Source: Sphingomonas sp. 67-36 | Lineage (GTDB): Bacteria; Pseudomonadota; Alphaproteobacteria; Sphingomonadales; Sphingomonadaceae | Direction: 5' to 3' | NCBI GenBank assembly: GCA_001897375.1 | Contig: MKSU01000017.1 | Span: forward strand, 1 to 56,954 | Length of the DNA: 56,954 nt | In this document: piece by piece, positions 35,319 to 44,826 of the stretch | Position numbering within the stretch: position 1 is the first letter of the stretch | How the letters are laid out: the number at the start of each line of letters is the position of its first letter | Made by a program: the position numbers and the translations under genes | Notes under the pieces: generated by a model | Told to the model about the DNA's origin: nothing | Databases searched by the model: none | Seen by the model: only the letters and a program-made list of their open reading frames with translations

Positions 35319-37031
35319 CTATCCGAAGGTGAAGCTGAACGCCTGCACGCCCGGATCGATGAAATCGATCGCGAAATCGTGGTCCGCGCCGGGATTCGCG
35401 ATCCGCACGAGCTGGTAAAGCCGCTGGCCGGTGACGATGCCGTTGCCGGCCGCGTCGGTGTCGCTGCCATGGTCCGGCCCCGGCTGTCGGCCGTCGATCG
35501 TCACGCGGAAGCGTATGGGCCGTCGGTCCGCGCCCGGCCCGAGCACAAGGTGCAGGTCGCGCGCGTGGAAGCGGTAGAGGATGCGCCCGCCCACCTTGTC
35601 GAGCGATGCGTGCTCCGGCCCGACCGTCCATCGGCCGGAAAGACCCCATTGGTCGAGCGCGACGGGACGGGCGTCATAGGTCGCGGGCCTGTCCTTCACC
35701 ACGTCCGGGCGCGAGACCGAACGGGCCGCGCGCGCATAGCCGATATAGGTTTCGGGCGATTTCCTGCCCCGCGCGGAGGCCGCTTGCACGCCGTTCGCCC
35801 GCACCACGCTCATCGCGCCCAGATCGCGGCCGGGATGAGCCTCCGCCAGCAGCGCGCGAATGACCCGCTCGGAACCGGCATAATCGCCCTCGCCGAAATG
35901 CCGGTAGCGCAGGCGCCCATTGGCATCGATGAAATAATGCGCGGGCCAATAATGGTTCGCGAAAGCGCGCCAGACGGCATAGTCGTTGTCGATCGCGACC
36001 GGATAGGTGATGCCGAGATCGGCCAGCGCCTTGCGGACGTTGGCGATATCCTTCTCGAAGGCGAATTCCGGGGTGTGGACACCGATCACCACCAGCCCGT
36101 CACCGCGATATTTCTCCGCCCACGCCTTCACATAGGGGAGCGAGCGCAGGCAGTTGATGCAGCTATAGGTCCAGAAGTCGATCACGACGACCTTCCCCTT
36201 GAGCGCCTCGCGGCCGAGCGGCGGCGAGTTGAGCCAGGCCACCGCCCCGTCGAGCGACGGCATCGGCCCTTGATCGGCGAGCTTGCCGCTGTCCGCCTGC
36301 TGTGGCGGGCCGGCCATATGGAAACGGTCGAGCAGGCCCTGCTCGATCCGGTTCGTTCCGGCGAGCGAGGCGCGGGTCAGGAAGCCGGTATCGGCCCCCA
36401 GCCCGATCGCGGCGACCGCGACGAGCACCGCCGCACCGATCGCGCGCCGAATCCATTCGCCCGCGCCGAGCGACCTTTTCATCGCCTTGAACAGCCGCCC
36501 GCCCGCCAGCAGCGCCAGCGCGAGCGAGGTCGCCGCACCGAGCGCATAGGCCAGAAGCAGGAGGCTGGTCGCGACGCTCGCGCCCTGAAGCGCGGCCCCG
36601 GTCAGGATCAGCCCAAGGATCGGCCCCGCGCACGGCGCCCATAGCAATCCGGTCGCGATGCCCAGCAGCAGCGAGGTGCCGAACCCGGCTCCCTGCGCAT
36701 CCGCCGTTTGCGACAGGCGCGCGCCGAAACCCACCAGCGGCCGCATCGCGCGATCGGCGATCGCGGGAAACAGCAGGGCGAGCCCGAACAGCGCGAGCAG
36801 GATCAGCGCGGCGGCGCGGCCATATTGGTTGGCCTGCACCGCCCAGCCGCCGCCGATCGCCGCCAGCGTCGCGACGGCCATGAACATCGCGGCCATGCCG
36901 ATCAGCATCGGCAGGCCGTTGGTGCGGAACGGCCGGTCGGCGCGCGCGAACACGAACGGCAGCACCGGCAGGATGCACGGCGACAGGATCGTCAGCGCCC
37001 CGCCCAGATAAGCCAGAAGGAACAGGATCAT
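35319..37031 (-). CDS. DipZ-type thiol-disulfide transporter: CcdA domain, thioredoxin domain and C-terminal beta domain
   Basis: This 570-residue protein has a CcdA/DsbD-like membrane domain of about six helices with its two redox cysteines (Cys19 in LSPCILP and Cys134 in WAPCAGP). A periplasmic TlpA-type thioredoxin domain with TYSCINC (Cys291, Cys294) follows, then a C-terminal beta-rich domain like the carbohydrate-binding-module fold of DipZ. It should carry electrons from cytosolic thioredoxin to the periplasm. It starts 7 bp after the exported msrB, so the reductases are the probable clients. Confidence 0.9.
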   Translation of the reverse strand: MILFLLAYLGGALTILSPCILPVLPFVFARADRPFRTNGLPMLIGMAAMFMAVATLAAIGGGWAVQANQYGRAAALILLALFGLALLFPAIADRAMRPLVGFGARLSQTADAQGAGFGTSLLLGIATGLLWAPCAGPILGLILTGAALQGASVATSLLLLAYALGAATSLALALLAGGRLFKAMKRSLGAGEWIRRAIGAAVLVAVAAIGLGADTGFLTRASLAGTNRIEQGLLDRFHMAGPPQQADSGKLADQGPMPSLDGAVAWLNSPPLGREALKGKVVVIDFWTYSCINCLRSLPYVKAWAEKYRGDGLVVIGVHTPEFAFEKDIANVRKALADLGITYPVAIDNDYAVWRAFANHYWPAHYFIDANGRLRYRHFGEGDYAGSERVIRALLAEAHPGRDLGAMSVVRANGVQAASARGRKSPETYIGYARAARSVSRPDVVKDRPATYDARPVALDQWGLSGRWTVGPEHASLDKVGGRILYRFHARDLHLVLGPGADRRPIRFRVTIDGRQPGPDHGSDTDAAGNGIVTGQRLYQLVRIANPGADHDFAIDFIDPGVQAFSFTFG

Positions 37032-37038
37032 CCGCGCC

Positions 37039-37518
37039 TCACCGCCGCGCGACGAAGCGCAGGGCGAGGCCGTTCATGCAATAGCGCAGCCCGGTCGGCC
37101 GCGGCCCGTCGTTGAAGACGTGGCCGAGATGGCCGTCGCAGCGTGCGCAGCGCACTTCCGTCCGCACCATGCCGAGCGAGCGATCCTGCCGCTCGGTGAT
37201 CGCGCCGGGCAGATGATCGTAGAAGCTCGGCCAGCCGGTTCCGCTGTCGAACTTGGTCGTGGATGCGAACAGCGGCAGCGCGCAGCCGGCGCAGACGAAC
37301 GTGCCCGCGCGATGCTCGCCATTGAGCGGGCTGGAGAAAGCGCGCTCGGTGGCGCCCTGCCGCAAGACGGCATAGGCGGCGGGGGAAAGGCGCTTGCGCC
37401 AGTCCGCGTCCGAAAGGCGGAGCGGCGCGATCGCGCGGGCCGCTTGCGCGGTCGCCATCACCATCGCGGACCCTGCGCACATCATCAGGAACGTGCGACG
37501 ATCGCGGGAATTTTCCAT
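37039..37518 (-). CDS. msrB: Exported peptide-methionine (R)-S-oxide reductase
   Basis: The 159-residue protein starts with a twin-arginine type signal (DRRTFLMM, then a hydrophobic stretch to about residue 29). The mature MsrB domain has zinc cysteines Cys76/Cys79 and Cys124/Cys127, GTGWPSF, and catalytic Cys147 in RYCMN. It repairs the R epimer of oxidised methionine in the periplasm. It has a strong GGGAGG site and lies 11 bp after msrA and 7 bp before dipZ. It is a paralogue of the cytosolic MsrB at 4732-5127. Confidence 0.93.
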   Translation of the reverse strand: MENSRDRRTFLMMCAGSAMVMATAQAARAIAPLRLSDADWRKRLSPAAYAVLRQGATERAFSSPLNGEHRAGTFVCAGCALPLFASTTKFDSGTGWPSFYDHLPGAITERQDRSLGMVRTEVRCARCDGHLGHVFNDGPRPTGLRYCMNGLALRFVARR

Positions 37519-37529
37519 CTCCGCCTCCC

Positions 37530-38189
37530 TCAGCCCCGATAGTCCGACGGGAAGAGGCGCTTCAGCGCCTCGACCTTGGGGCGGTCGTTGACGACGATAT
37601 AGGGATAGGCCGGATGACGGGCCATGAAGTTCTGATGATATCCCTCGGCCGGGTAGAAAGCCTTGCCCATCTCGATCGCGGTCACGATCGGCCGCGCGAA
37701 GACATGCGCGGCGCGGAGCTGGCCGAGATAGGCGCGTGCGATCTTCTCCTGCGCCGGCGACCGCGGGAACAATGCCGAACGATATTGCGTGCCGCTGTCG
37801 GGGCCTTGCCGGTTCAGCGTCGTGGGATCGGCGACGACCGAGAAATAGATGCGAAGCAGGTCGGCGTAGCGCACCTGCGCGGGATCGAACACGACCTCGA
37901 CCGATTCGGCATGGCCCGTGGTTCCGGTCGAGACCGTCTCATAGTCCGCCGTGGCCTTGCCGCCGCCGGCATAGCCCGATGTCGCGCGCACGACACCTTT
38001 GACGTGGTCGAAGACGCCCTCCACGCCCCAGAAGCAGCCGCCGGCGAAGATCGCGGTCTCGCGATGGCCTGATCCGGCGGGGCTGAATTGCGCCGCCGGC
38101 GCCTTGACGAACGACTCGCCTGCCGCTGCCGATAGCGCCGCGAAGAGAAGGGAACCGCCGACGGCGGTGAGAAGCAAGGGGCGATACAT
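37530..38189 (-). CDS. msrA: Exported peptide-methionine (S)-S-oxide reductase
   Basis: The 219-residue protein has a Sec-type signal ([12 protein letters not shown] to AAAG) followed by the MsrA domain with catalytic GGCFWG (Cys52), [30 protein letters not shown] and [10 protein letters not shown]. It reduces the S epimer. It is the first of the msrA-msrB-dipZ run. An upstream in-frame start would bury the signal peptide behind ten extra residues, so the ATG at 38189 was chosen. Confidence 0.93.
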   Translation of the reverse strand: MYRPLLLTAVGGSLLFAALSAAAGESFVKAPAAQFSPAGSGHRETAIFAGGCFWGVEGVFDHVKGVVRATSGYAGGGKATADYETVSTGTTGHAESVEVVFDPAQVRYADLLRIYFSVVADPTTLNRQGPDSGTQYRSALFPRSPAQEKIARAYLGQLRAAHVFARPIVTAIEMGKAFYPAEGYHQNFMARHPAYPYIVVNDRPKVEALKRLFPSDYRG

Positions 38190-38333
38190 GGCCGACTCCA
38201 GACTTTCGACATGGATCATTCGATGGAATCGGCGCTTTGGTTACCACAGCCGCCGCGAATAATCGCGTCCGCCACGGACGTGCCGTCGCCCACCCGCGCA
38301 AGACGGCCGTAACGGCTTCTCGTCCAGCGGCGG

Positions 38334-38882
38334 CTAACGCAGGCGCGCCAGGGTGTTGGCCAACAGGTCCGGCCATAACCAGGCCGCCAGCCCCAGCCCG
38401 GCGAGCAGGACGACAGCCGCCACCGCGAGGACGATTCCCCATCCAGCGCGTCCACCGCTCTCCACCTCGTCCACGAGCAGCAGCGGCGCGGGTTCGTTCG
38501 CCTCGTCGCGCGGGGCGGCGATGGCGATCGCCTCATGGCCGGTCCGCCAGTCGCCGCCGGTCAGGATATGCTTCTCGGCCGCGATCGCCGCTTTCTGATG
38601 CCCGATGAAGCCGGACAGCAGCGCATCCTCCGCCGGATCGGGCGACGCGGCGGCCAGCGTCGCGGTCAGCCCTTCCATCTCCGCATCCATGTCGAGCAGC
38701 GTATCGAGCGCTTGCATCGCGGTGCGGCGGCTCGACTGGTGGAGCGCGAGCTGGAAGCGGAGCATCGTGAGCTGGCTCGCCCGCGCGAGCTGCAATCCGG
38801 CGCGCAGCGTCTCCATGCTCCCGGCGCCGGCCGGATCGCCCGGTTCGTGGCTTGAGCGAATGGTGGCGGTCGGATTGGTCAC
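38334..38882 (-). CDS. Tail-anchored membrane protein of unknown function
   Basis: I do not recognise a family. A start at GTG 38882, preceded by GGGGA, gives 182 residues; the ATG at 38816 is an alternative giving 160. The middle is helical (LRAGLQLARASQLTMLRFQ to MDAEMEGLTATLA), and one membrane helix lies close to the C-terminus (GWGIVLAVAAVVLLAGLGLAAW). It lies upstream of msrA on the same strand with a 144-bp gap. Confidence 0.6.
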   Translation of the reverse strand: MTNPTATIRSSHEPGDPAGAGSMETLRAGLQLARASQLTMLRFQLALHQSSRRTAMQALDTLLDMDAEMEGLTATLAAASPDPAEDALLSGFIGHQKAAIAAEKHILTGGDWRTGHEAIAIAAPRDEANEPAPLLLVDEVESGGRAGWGIVLAVAAVVLLAGLGLAAWLWPDLLANTLARLR

Positions 38883-38992
38883 GCTATCTGTCCCCGGCTT
38901 ACAACGCCTTGGGGCAATAGAATCCGCGCTCTTCCGATTGTGAACCGCAATCTGTTCATCCGTGGGAAGATCGCGCCGGATCGGTCGTTTCG

Positions 38993-39682
38993 TCAGCCGA
39001 TCCCGAAATGCCGGCGTAGCGCGAGCGCGCCGGCCGGCGTCACCGCGACGGCGCGCGTGCCGGGCGTGGGGCGTATCCAGTGCCGGTCCAGCAAGAAGCG
39101 GTAGAGCGAGCGGCCGACCGCGCCGGCCAGATGCGGGCGGCGCTCGCTCCAGTCCATGCATGGGCGGCACAGGACGCGCTGGCGTGCCGGTTCGATCGCG
39201 AGGCCGAGCCGTTCGAGGAAGTCGGCTCCCGCCGGGGTCATCGCGGCGGCATCGGCGCTCAATTCGAGATAGCTCGCGCCCACGAGGAAATCGGCGATCC
39301 GCACCGCCACTTCGCCCGCGAGGTGATCGTAGCATTTGCGGGCATGGCGCATTGCGTGGTCGGCGGGACCGGAGCGGACGGGGCGGCAGCGCCGCGCGGC
39401 ATCGACCATGCCCGCCACGCCCATCATGCCCTCGATCATCCCCGCGACGGCGGGCGAGGCGAGCCGGAAATAGCGATGCCGCCCCTGCGCCGCGACCGCG
39501 ACCAGCCCGCCGTCGACCAGCCGCGCGAGATGGCCGCTCGCGGTCGCCGGGGCGATGCCGGCGGCGCGGGCAAGCTCGCCGGCGGTCAGCGCGCGACCGT
39601 CCATCAGCGCCACCAGCATCGCGGTGCGCGACGGTTCGCCGATCAGCGCGCCGGTCTCCGAGAGGGAAGCGATGCTGCTCAT
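38993..39682 (-). CDS. ArsR-type winged-helix transcriptional regulator
   Basis: The 229-residue protein has an ArsR-like helix-turn-helix at residues 10-80 (GEPSRTAMLVALMDGRALTAGELARAAGIAPATASGHLARL, written here as one domain) with the recognition part ATASGHLARL. A C-terminal domain of about 130 residues contains scattered cysteines (CYDHLAGEVA, RVLCRPCMDW). It is divergent from the NIPSNAP operon, and a perfect inverted repeat (39711-39738) lies between them, which it probably binds. Confidence 0.86.
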   Translation of the reverse strand: MSSIASLSETGALIGEPSRTAMLVALMDGRALTAGELARAAGIAPATASGHLARLVDGGLVAVAAQGRHRYFRLASPAVAGMIEGMMGVAGMVDAARRCRPVRSGPADHAMRHARKCYDHLAGEVAVRIADFLVGASYLELSADAAAMTPAGADFLERLGLAIEPARQRVLCRPCMDWSERRPHLAGAVGRSLYRFLLDRHWIRPTPGTRAVAVTPAGALALRRHFGIG

Positions 39683-39710
39683 CCGCGTGATGATAGCGCA
39701 TCCAGCGCGC

Positions 39711-39738
39711 CGATGCTTCGGCCGTGATCGAAGCATCG
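39711..39738. promoter_or_regulatory. Perfect 10-bp inverted repeat in the divergent promoter, probable operator
   Basis: CGATGCTTCG (39711-39720) and CGAAGCATCG (39729-39738) are exact inverted copies separated by 8 bp. The site lies 29 bp before the regulator ATG and 50 bp before the NIPSNAP ATG. A dimeric ArsR-type regulator encoded alongside is the likely ligand. An RNA hairpin is less likely, since it sits in front of both genes. Confidence 0.6.
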
Positions 39739-39787
39739 GGGGCTCCGCGTGCGACAGGATGGCGCGGCACGAAATGGAGGTGCCGTC

Positions 39788-40117
39788 ATGATCACCTGCG
39801 TCATCCGCTACGAGATCGATCCGTACAAATTGCCCGCCTTCGAGGAATATGCGCGCAACTGGGGCGAGGTGATCCCGCGCTGCGGCGCCGACCTGATCGG
39901 CTATTTCGCGCCGCACGAGGGCACGACGACGACCGCCTACGGCATCTATTCGATCGCCGACCTTGCCGCTTACGAGGCGTATCGCGCGCGGATCAGGGCC
40001 GATCCGCTCGGGCGCGAGAATTTCGCGCTGAGCGCGCGCGAGCGGTTCATCCGGCGCGAGGAACGGCAGTTCTTCACGCTGGCCTCCGCCGGGCGATCGG
40101 CGGTAGGGTCCGGGTGA
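39788..40117 (+). CDS. NIPSNAP-family protein
   Basis: This 109-residue protein matches the NIPSNAP / dimeric alpha-beta barrel fold: ITCVIRYEIDPYKLPAFEEYARNW at the start (shown here only in outline), GYFAPHEGTTTTAYGI and FIRREERQFF. Function is unknown. Genes of this type often lie next to ArsR-like regulators. The ATG at 39788 follows ATGGAGG. It is the first gene of a three-gene run. Confidence 0.85.
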   Translation: MITCVIRYEIDPYKLPAFEEYARNWGEVIPRCGADLIGYFAPHEGTTTTAYGIYSIADLAAYEAYRARIRADPLGRENFALSARERFIRREERQFFTLASAGRSAVGSG

Positions 40118-40131
40118 CACAGGAGACGTAC

Positions 40132-40881
40132 ATGCCGACGACCGCCGGGAAGCGCGCCGCCTTCCGCAAGCTGCACGAGGAGGGCTTCTTCATCATCCCC
40201 AATGCGTGGGATGCGGGCAGCGCCGTGCGGCTCGCCGCGCTCGGCTTCCGGGCGATCGCCTCGACCAGCGCGGGCGCGGCATGGGCCGCCGGCAAGGACG
40301 ACGGCGGGTTGGGCCGCGACGCGGTGCTCGCGCATCTCAGGATGCTGGTCGATGCGACCGACCTGCCGGTCAACGCCGATTTCGAGAACGGCTTCGCGGA
40401 CGATCCGGCGGAGGTGGGCATCAACGTCGCGCTGGCGGTGGAGACGGGCGTCGCCGGCGTTTCGATCGAGGACTGGTCGGGCAGCGCGATGTATGACCGC
40501 GACCTCGCCGTGGAGCGGATCGCGGCGGCGCGCGCGGCGATCGACCGGATCGATCCGGCTGTCATGCTGATCGGCCGCAACGAGAATTTCCGCGTACCCG
40601 GCATGTCCCCGGAGGAGAGCATCGCCCGCGCGGTGGCCTATGCCGGGGCCGGCGCGGATTGCCTGTTCGTGCCTTTCATCCTCGATCACGGCGTCATCGC
40701 CGAGCTGGTCGCGGCGGTCGCGCCGAAGCCGGTCAACGTGGTGGTGCATGACTATGACGCGGGCATCGGCGAGCTGGTGCGGATCGGTGTCCGACGGTGC
40801 AGCGTCGGCGGCAGCCTCGCCGGGCGCGTCTGGACGGCGTTCGACGCCGCCGCGGCGACGCTGAAAGCGTGCGAGCCGTGA
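40132..40881 (+). CDS. Isocitrate lyase/PEP mutase superfamily protein
   Basis: The 249-residue TIM-barrel protein has NAWDAGSAVRLAALG, the metal-binding NADFENGF and VSIEDWSG blocks, and GRNENFRV. The cysteine-containing catalytic loop of true isocitrate lyase (KKCGH) is absent, so it is closer to the PEP mutase / oxaloacetate-hydrolase-like group; the substrate is unknown. It is preceded by AGGAG and shares one base with the next start (TGATG). Confidence 0.87.
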   Translation: MPTTAGKRAAFRKLHEEGFFIIPNAWDAGSAVRLAALGFRAIASTSAGAAWAAGKDDGGLGRDAVLAHLRMLVDATDLPVNADFENGFADDPAEVGINVALAVETGVAGVSIEDWSGSAMYDRDLAVERIAAARAAIDRIDPAVMLIGRNENFRVPGMSPEESIARAVAYAGAGADCLFVPFILDHGVIAELVAAVAPKPVNVVVHDYDAGIGELVRIGVRRCSVGGSLAGRVWTAFDAAAATLKACEP

Positions 40882-41789
40882 TGGCCGACCGCGACAATAT
40901 GCGCCGGCTGGACGGCGGGCGCTTCGTCATGGGTTCCGATCGTCATTATCCCGAGGAAGCGCCCGCGCGCGCCGTGCGGGTCGATCCGTTCTGGATCGAC
41001 GAGACCCCGGTCACCAATGCGCAATTCGCGCGCTTCGTCGCCGCGACCGGCCATGTCACGCTCGCCGAACACGCGCCCGATCCGCGCGACTATCCCGGCA
41101 TGGACCCGGCGATGGCGCGGGCGGGGTCGCTGGTGTTCACGCGCACCGCGCAGCCGGTCGATCTCGGTGATCCGGGCCAGTGGTGGGATTTCCGCTTCGG
41201 GGCGGACTGGCGGCATCCGCTCGGGCCGGAAAGCTCGATCGACGGGCTGGAGGACCATCCCGTCGTCCATGTCGCTTACGGCGATGCACAGGCCTATGCC
41301 GGCTGGGCGGGCAAGGCGCTGCCGACCGAGGCGGAATGGGAATATGCCGCGCGCGGCGGGCTGGACGGCGCGGACTATGCCTGGGGCGACGAACTGGCGC
41401 CGGAGGGCAGGATGATGGCGAATTACTGGCAGGGCCTGTTCCCCTTCGCCAACCAGCTGCTCGACGGTTATGAGCGCACCTCGCCGGTGCGGGCCTTCCC
41501 GCCCAACGGCCATGGCCTGTGGGACATGATCGGCAACGTCTGGGAATGGACCGCCGATTTCTATGCCGCGCGCTCGCGAAAGAAGGGCAAGCCGGGCTGC
41601 TGCGGCGAGCGCGACAGCTACGATCCCGATCTGCCGGGGACGAAGATCGCGCGAAAGGTGCTGAAAGGCGGATCGCATCTGTGCGCGGCGAACTATTGTC
41701 AGCGCTATCGCCCTGCCGCGCGCCATCCGCAGACGGTGGATTCATCCACCAGCCACATCGGCTTCCGCTGCGTCGTGCGCGATATCTAG
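40881..41789 (+). CDS. Formylglycine-generating enzyme (SUMF1) with both copper cysteines
   Basis: The 302-residue cytosolic protein has the FGE-sulfatase fold: GGRFVMGSD, ETPVTNAQFARFV, LPTEAEWEYAARGG and GNVWEWTADFY. The catalytic segment LCAANYCQRYRPAAR has Cys268 and Cys273 at the same five-residue spacing as the copper ligands of aerobic FGEs (GGSHLC before them). It should oxidise a Cys in CxPxR-type targets to formylglycine. No sulfatase lies in the window. Its TAG overlaps the bioA stop within a CTAG. Confidence 0.9.
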   Translation: MADRDNMRRLDGGRFVMGSDRHYPEEAPARAVRVDPFWIDETPVTNAQFARFVAATGHVTLAEHAPDPRDYPGMDPAMARAGSLVFTRTAQPVDLGDPGQWWDFRFGADWRHPLGPESSIDGLEDHPVVHVAYGDAQAYAGWAGKALPTEAEWEYAARGGLDGADYAWGDELAPEGRMMANYWQGLFPFANQLLDGYERTSPVRAFPPNGHGLWDMIGNVWEWTADFYAARSRKKGKPGCCGERDSYDPDLPGTKIARKVLKGGSHLCAANYCQRYRPAARHPQTVDSSTSHIGFRCVVRDI

Positions 41790-43033
41790 TCGAGCGCCTC
41801 GCCGATCGCGGCATAGATCCGGTCGAGATCGGCGTCGTCGATGCAATAGGGCGGCATCACGTACACCGTATTGCCCAGCGGCCGCAGCAGCAGGTCGCGC
41901 TCGCGGAAATGCCGCAGCAGGCGCGGGCCGAGCTGCGAGAGATAGCCGCCGCCGCGCGGGTCGGTCACGTCGATCGCCGTGATCGTGCCGATCGCGCGCG
42001 GGTTGGCGACGCCGGGGCGGCCGGCGAGCGTGGTGAGCCGCCGGGCCTGCCGCGCGGAAAGGTCGGCGATGCGCGCCGCCACCGGCTCCTCGCGCCAGAT
42101 CGCGAGATTGGCGTTGGCGGCGGCGCAGGCGATCGGGTTGGCGGTGTAGCTCGACGAATGGAAGAACATCCGCGCGCGATCCTCGGAGAAATGCGGCTCG
42201 AAGATCGCCTCGGTCGCCATCGTCACCGCGAGCGGGATCGCCCCGCCGGTCAACCCCTTGGAGAGACAGAGGATATCCGGCACGACGCCCGCCTGCTCGC
42301 ACGCCAGCAAGGTGCCGGTGCGGCCCCAGCCGGTCATCACTTCATCCGCGATGAACAGAACGCCGTGGCGCGCGCAGATCGCGCGCATCTCGGCGAGCAC
42401 CCTGGCGGGATAGATCAGCATCCCGCCCGCGCCGAGCAGCAGCGGCTCGACGATCAGGGCGGCGGGGTTTTCGCGACATGCCGCCTCCAGCGCGTCGAGC
42501 GTCGCCTGCTCCGCGCCGGGCGCGGGGAAGGGCAGGGTGCCGACGTCGAACAGCAGCGGCGCATAGGGCGCGTTGAACACCCCGCGCTCGCCGACCGACA
42601 TCGCCCCGATCGTGTCGCCGTGATAGCTGTGCTGCATCACCAGGATGCGGTGGCGCGGCGCGCCGCGATTGGCCCAGAAGCCGAGCGCCATCTTGAGCGC
42701 GACCTCGACGCTGGTCGAGCCGGAATCCGAATAGAAGACGCGGGTCAGTTCGCGCGGCATGATCGCGGTGAGGCCCCGCGCCAGCGCCTCGGCCGGCTCA
42801 TGCGTCCAGCCGGCGAAGATGATCTGATCGAGCTTTCCGGCCTGTTCCGCGATCGCCGCCATGATGCGCGGGTGGCAATGGCCGTGCGTCGTCACCCACC
42901 AGGAGGAGATGCCGTCGATGATCCGCCGCCCGTCGGCGGTATATAGCGCCGCGCCCTCGCCGCGCGTGACGAGCGGGATCGGCTCGCCCAGGCCGTGCTG
43001 GGTGAAGGGATGCCAGATCGGCGAACCGGTCAT
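41786..43033 (-). CDS. bioA: Adenosylmethionine-8-amino-7-oxononanoate aminotransferase
   Basis: The 415-residue class III aminotransferase makes 7,8-diaminopelargonate in biotin synthesis. Features are WHPFTQHG at the start, [42 protein letters not shown] and the PLP-lysine stretch [12 protein letters not shown]. It overlaps bioD by ATGA and is the last of a bioF-bioD-bioA operon. Confidence 0.95.
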   Translation of the reverse strand: MTGSPIWHPFTQHGLGEPIPLVTRGEGAALYTADGRRIIDGISSWWVTTHGHCHPRIMAAIAEQAGKLDQIIFAGWTHEPAEALARGLTAIMPRELTRVFYSDSGSTSVEVALKMALGFWANRGAPRHRILVMQHSYHGDTIGAMSVGERGVFNAPYAPLLFDVGTLPFPAPGAEQATLDALEAACRENPAALIVEPLLLGAGGMLIYPARVLAEMRAICARHGVLFIADEVMTGWGRTGTLLACEQAGVVPDILCLSKGLTGGAIPLAVTMATEAIFEPHFSEDRARMFFHSSSYTANPIACAAANANLAIWREEPVAARIADLSARQARRLTTLAGRPGVANPRAIGTITAIDVTDPRGGGYLSQLGPRLLRHFRERDLLLRPLGNTVYVMPPYCIDDADLDRIYAAIGEALD

Positions 43034-43659
43034 CGGAAATCGCCCGGATCGAAATGATCGGCGAAGGCGCGCGCGAGCGTGGCGCGATCGAGCGGGTCGA
43101 GACGCGGCAGGCGGCCGAGCCGCTTCACCGCGCCGAGCCGGGCGATCGTCGCCTCGCTGTCCGGCTGCGCCTCGCCGATGAAGGCGAGGCCGAGGATCGG
43201 AACGCCGCGCCGGCGCAGCGCCTCGATCGACAGCAGGCTGTGGTTGATCGTGCCGAGGCCGGTGCGCGCGACGATCACCACCGGCGCGCGCCAGTGCGCG
43301 AACAGGTCGGCGAACAACAGGTCCGGCGCGATCGGCACCATGACGCCGCCGGCCCCCTCCACCACCAGCGGCGCGGCGACATCGGGCAAGGCGAGCCGCG
43401 CGGGATCGATCGTCACCCCGTCGATCTCGGCCGCGCGGTGCGGCGAACAGGGGGTGGTCAGGCGATAGGCTTCGGGAAGGATGTTCGCCGCCGGGACGCC
43501 GGCCAGTCCGGCCACGCGCTCGCGATCACCATATGGGTCGACGCCGGCCTGCACCGGCTTCCAGTAATGCGCGCCCAGGGCGCCGGTCAGCGCGGCGGAG
43601 AAGATCGTCTTGCCGACATCGGTGTCGGTGCCGGTGACGACGATGCGCGGATGGCTCAC
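43030..43659 (-). CDS. bioD: Dethiobiotin synthetase
   Basis: The 209-residue ATP-dependent carboxylase closes the ureido ring. The P-loop is [11 protein letters not shown] (residues 7-17), followed by [10 protein letters not shown] and [11 protein letters not shown]. The start is GTG at 43659, which overlaps the bioF stop (GTGA); upstream in-frame sequence is antisense to nothing and reads through bioF in another frame. Confidence 0.94.
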   Translation of the reverse strand: MSHPRIVVTGTDTDVGKTIFSAALTGALGAHYWKPVQAGVDPYGDRERVAGLAGVPAANILPEAYRLTTPCSPHRAAEIDGVTIDPARLALPDVAAPLVVEGAGGVMVPIAPDLLFADLFAHWRAPVVIVARTGLGTINHSLLSIEALRRRGVPILGLAFIGEAQPDSEATIARLGAVKRLGRLPRLDPLDRATLARAFADHFDPGDFR

Positions 43660-44780
43660 TGCCGCAATCTCCCGATGGTTTCGGCGAGCGCGGCGATTTC
43701 CGCCTCCCCGACGTTGAGCGTGATCGAGATGCGCAGCCGCGCGGTGCCTGCCGGCACGGTGGGCGGGCGGATGCCGCGCACGTCGAACCCGGCCTCCTGC
43801 ACCCCGGCGGCGAGCGCCATCGCCGGTGCATCCTCGCCGACCAGCAGCGGCAGGATCTGCGAGCCGGTCGGCGTCACGCCATAAGGCGCGAGCGCCGCTT
43901 CGGCCGTCGCGACCAGCGCCGCCAGCCGGTCGCGCCGCGCCGGCTCGTCGGCGAGGATGTGCAGCGCCTCGCGCACCGCGCTCGCCATCAGCGGCGAGGG
44001 CGCGGTGGAGAAGATGAAGCCGCGCCCGCGATTGACGAGGAAGTCGCGCACGGTGCGCGGGCCGCACAGCAATGCCCCCTCGCACCCCATCGCCTTGCCG
44101 CAGGTGCGCAGCGTGACGACATTCCCGCGCCCTTCGAGGTCCGCCGCGAGGCCGCGACCGCGCTCGCCGAACACGCCGGTGGCATGGGCCTCGTCGATCA
44201 GCAGCATCGCGTCATGCCGCTCCGCCACCGCGAGCAGGTCCGCGAGCGGCGCGCGATCGCCGTCCATGCTGTAAAGGCTTTCGATTGCGATCCACGGCCG
44301 CCCCGCGCCGCCGTCGCGCCGCCAGCGGGCGATCACGGCGTCGAACGCATCGGCATCGTTATGCGCCGCGCTCACCGCCGTCGCGCGCCCGAGCCGCATC
44401 CCTTCGTGCGCGCTGGCGTGGACGAGCGCATCGTGGACGACGAGGTCGCCGCGCTGCGGCAGCGTCGAGAGCAGGGCGGCGTTGGCGGCGAACCCGCTGG
44501 AGAAGAACAGGGCCGATTCGCTGCCGAAGAAGGCCGCCGCTTCCGCCTCCAGCGCCTCATGCTCGGCATCGTTGCCGCGCAGCAGCCGCGAGCCGCCCGA
44601 GCCGACCGCGACGCCGCGCGCCAGCGCCGCCGCAACCGCCGCCCTGAGGCGCGGCGAATCGGCTAGCCCGAGATAATCGTTCGAGGAGAAGTCCAGTCCG
44701 GCGCGCGGTTGCAGACGGCGCAGCCGCGCGCGCGCAGCGAGATCGCCGAGGTCGCGTTGCTGGGCGGTCAACAGGCTCAT
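43656..44780 (-). CDS. bioF: 8-amino-7-oxononanoate synthase
   Basis: The 374-residue PLP enzyme condenses pimeloyl thioester with alanine. Features are [47 protein letters not shown] and the lysine stretch [12 protein letters not shown]. It starts the bioFDA run. bioB and bioC are not in this window. The ATG at 44780 gives the usual start; upstream in-frame residues are Ala-rich non-family sequence. Confidence 0.93.
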   Translation of the reverse strand: MSLLTAQQRDLGDLAARARLRRLQPRAGLDFSSNDYLGLADSPRLRAAVAAALARGVAVGSGGSRLLRGNDAEHEALEAEAAAFFGSESALFFSSGFAANAALLSTLPQRGDLVVHDALVHASAHEGMRLGRATAVSAAHNDADAFDAVIARWRRDGGAGRPWIAIESLYSMDGDRAPLADLLAVAERHDAMLLIDEAHATGVFGERGRGLAADLEGRGNVVTLRTCGKAMGCEGALLCGPRTVRDFLVNRGRGFIFSTAPSPLMASAVREALHILADEPARRDRLAALVATAEAALAPYGVTPTGSQILPLLVGEDAPAMALAAGVQEAGFDVRGIRPPTVPAGTARLRISITLNVGEAEIAALAETIGRLRQ

Positions 44781-44826
44781 GCGCGCCGCTATAGCGGATC
44801 GCGCGCGCGGCGCGAGCGCCGATGAG

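Noticed and set aside
40132-40881. True isocitrate lyase
   Set aside because: It is only 249 residues long and lacks the catalytic KKCGH loop.
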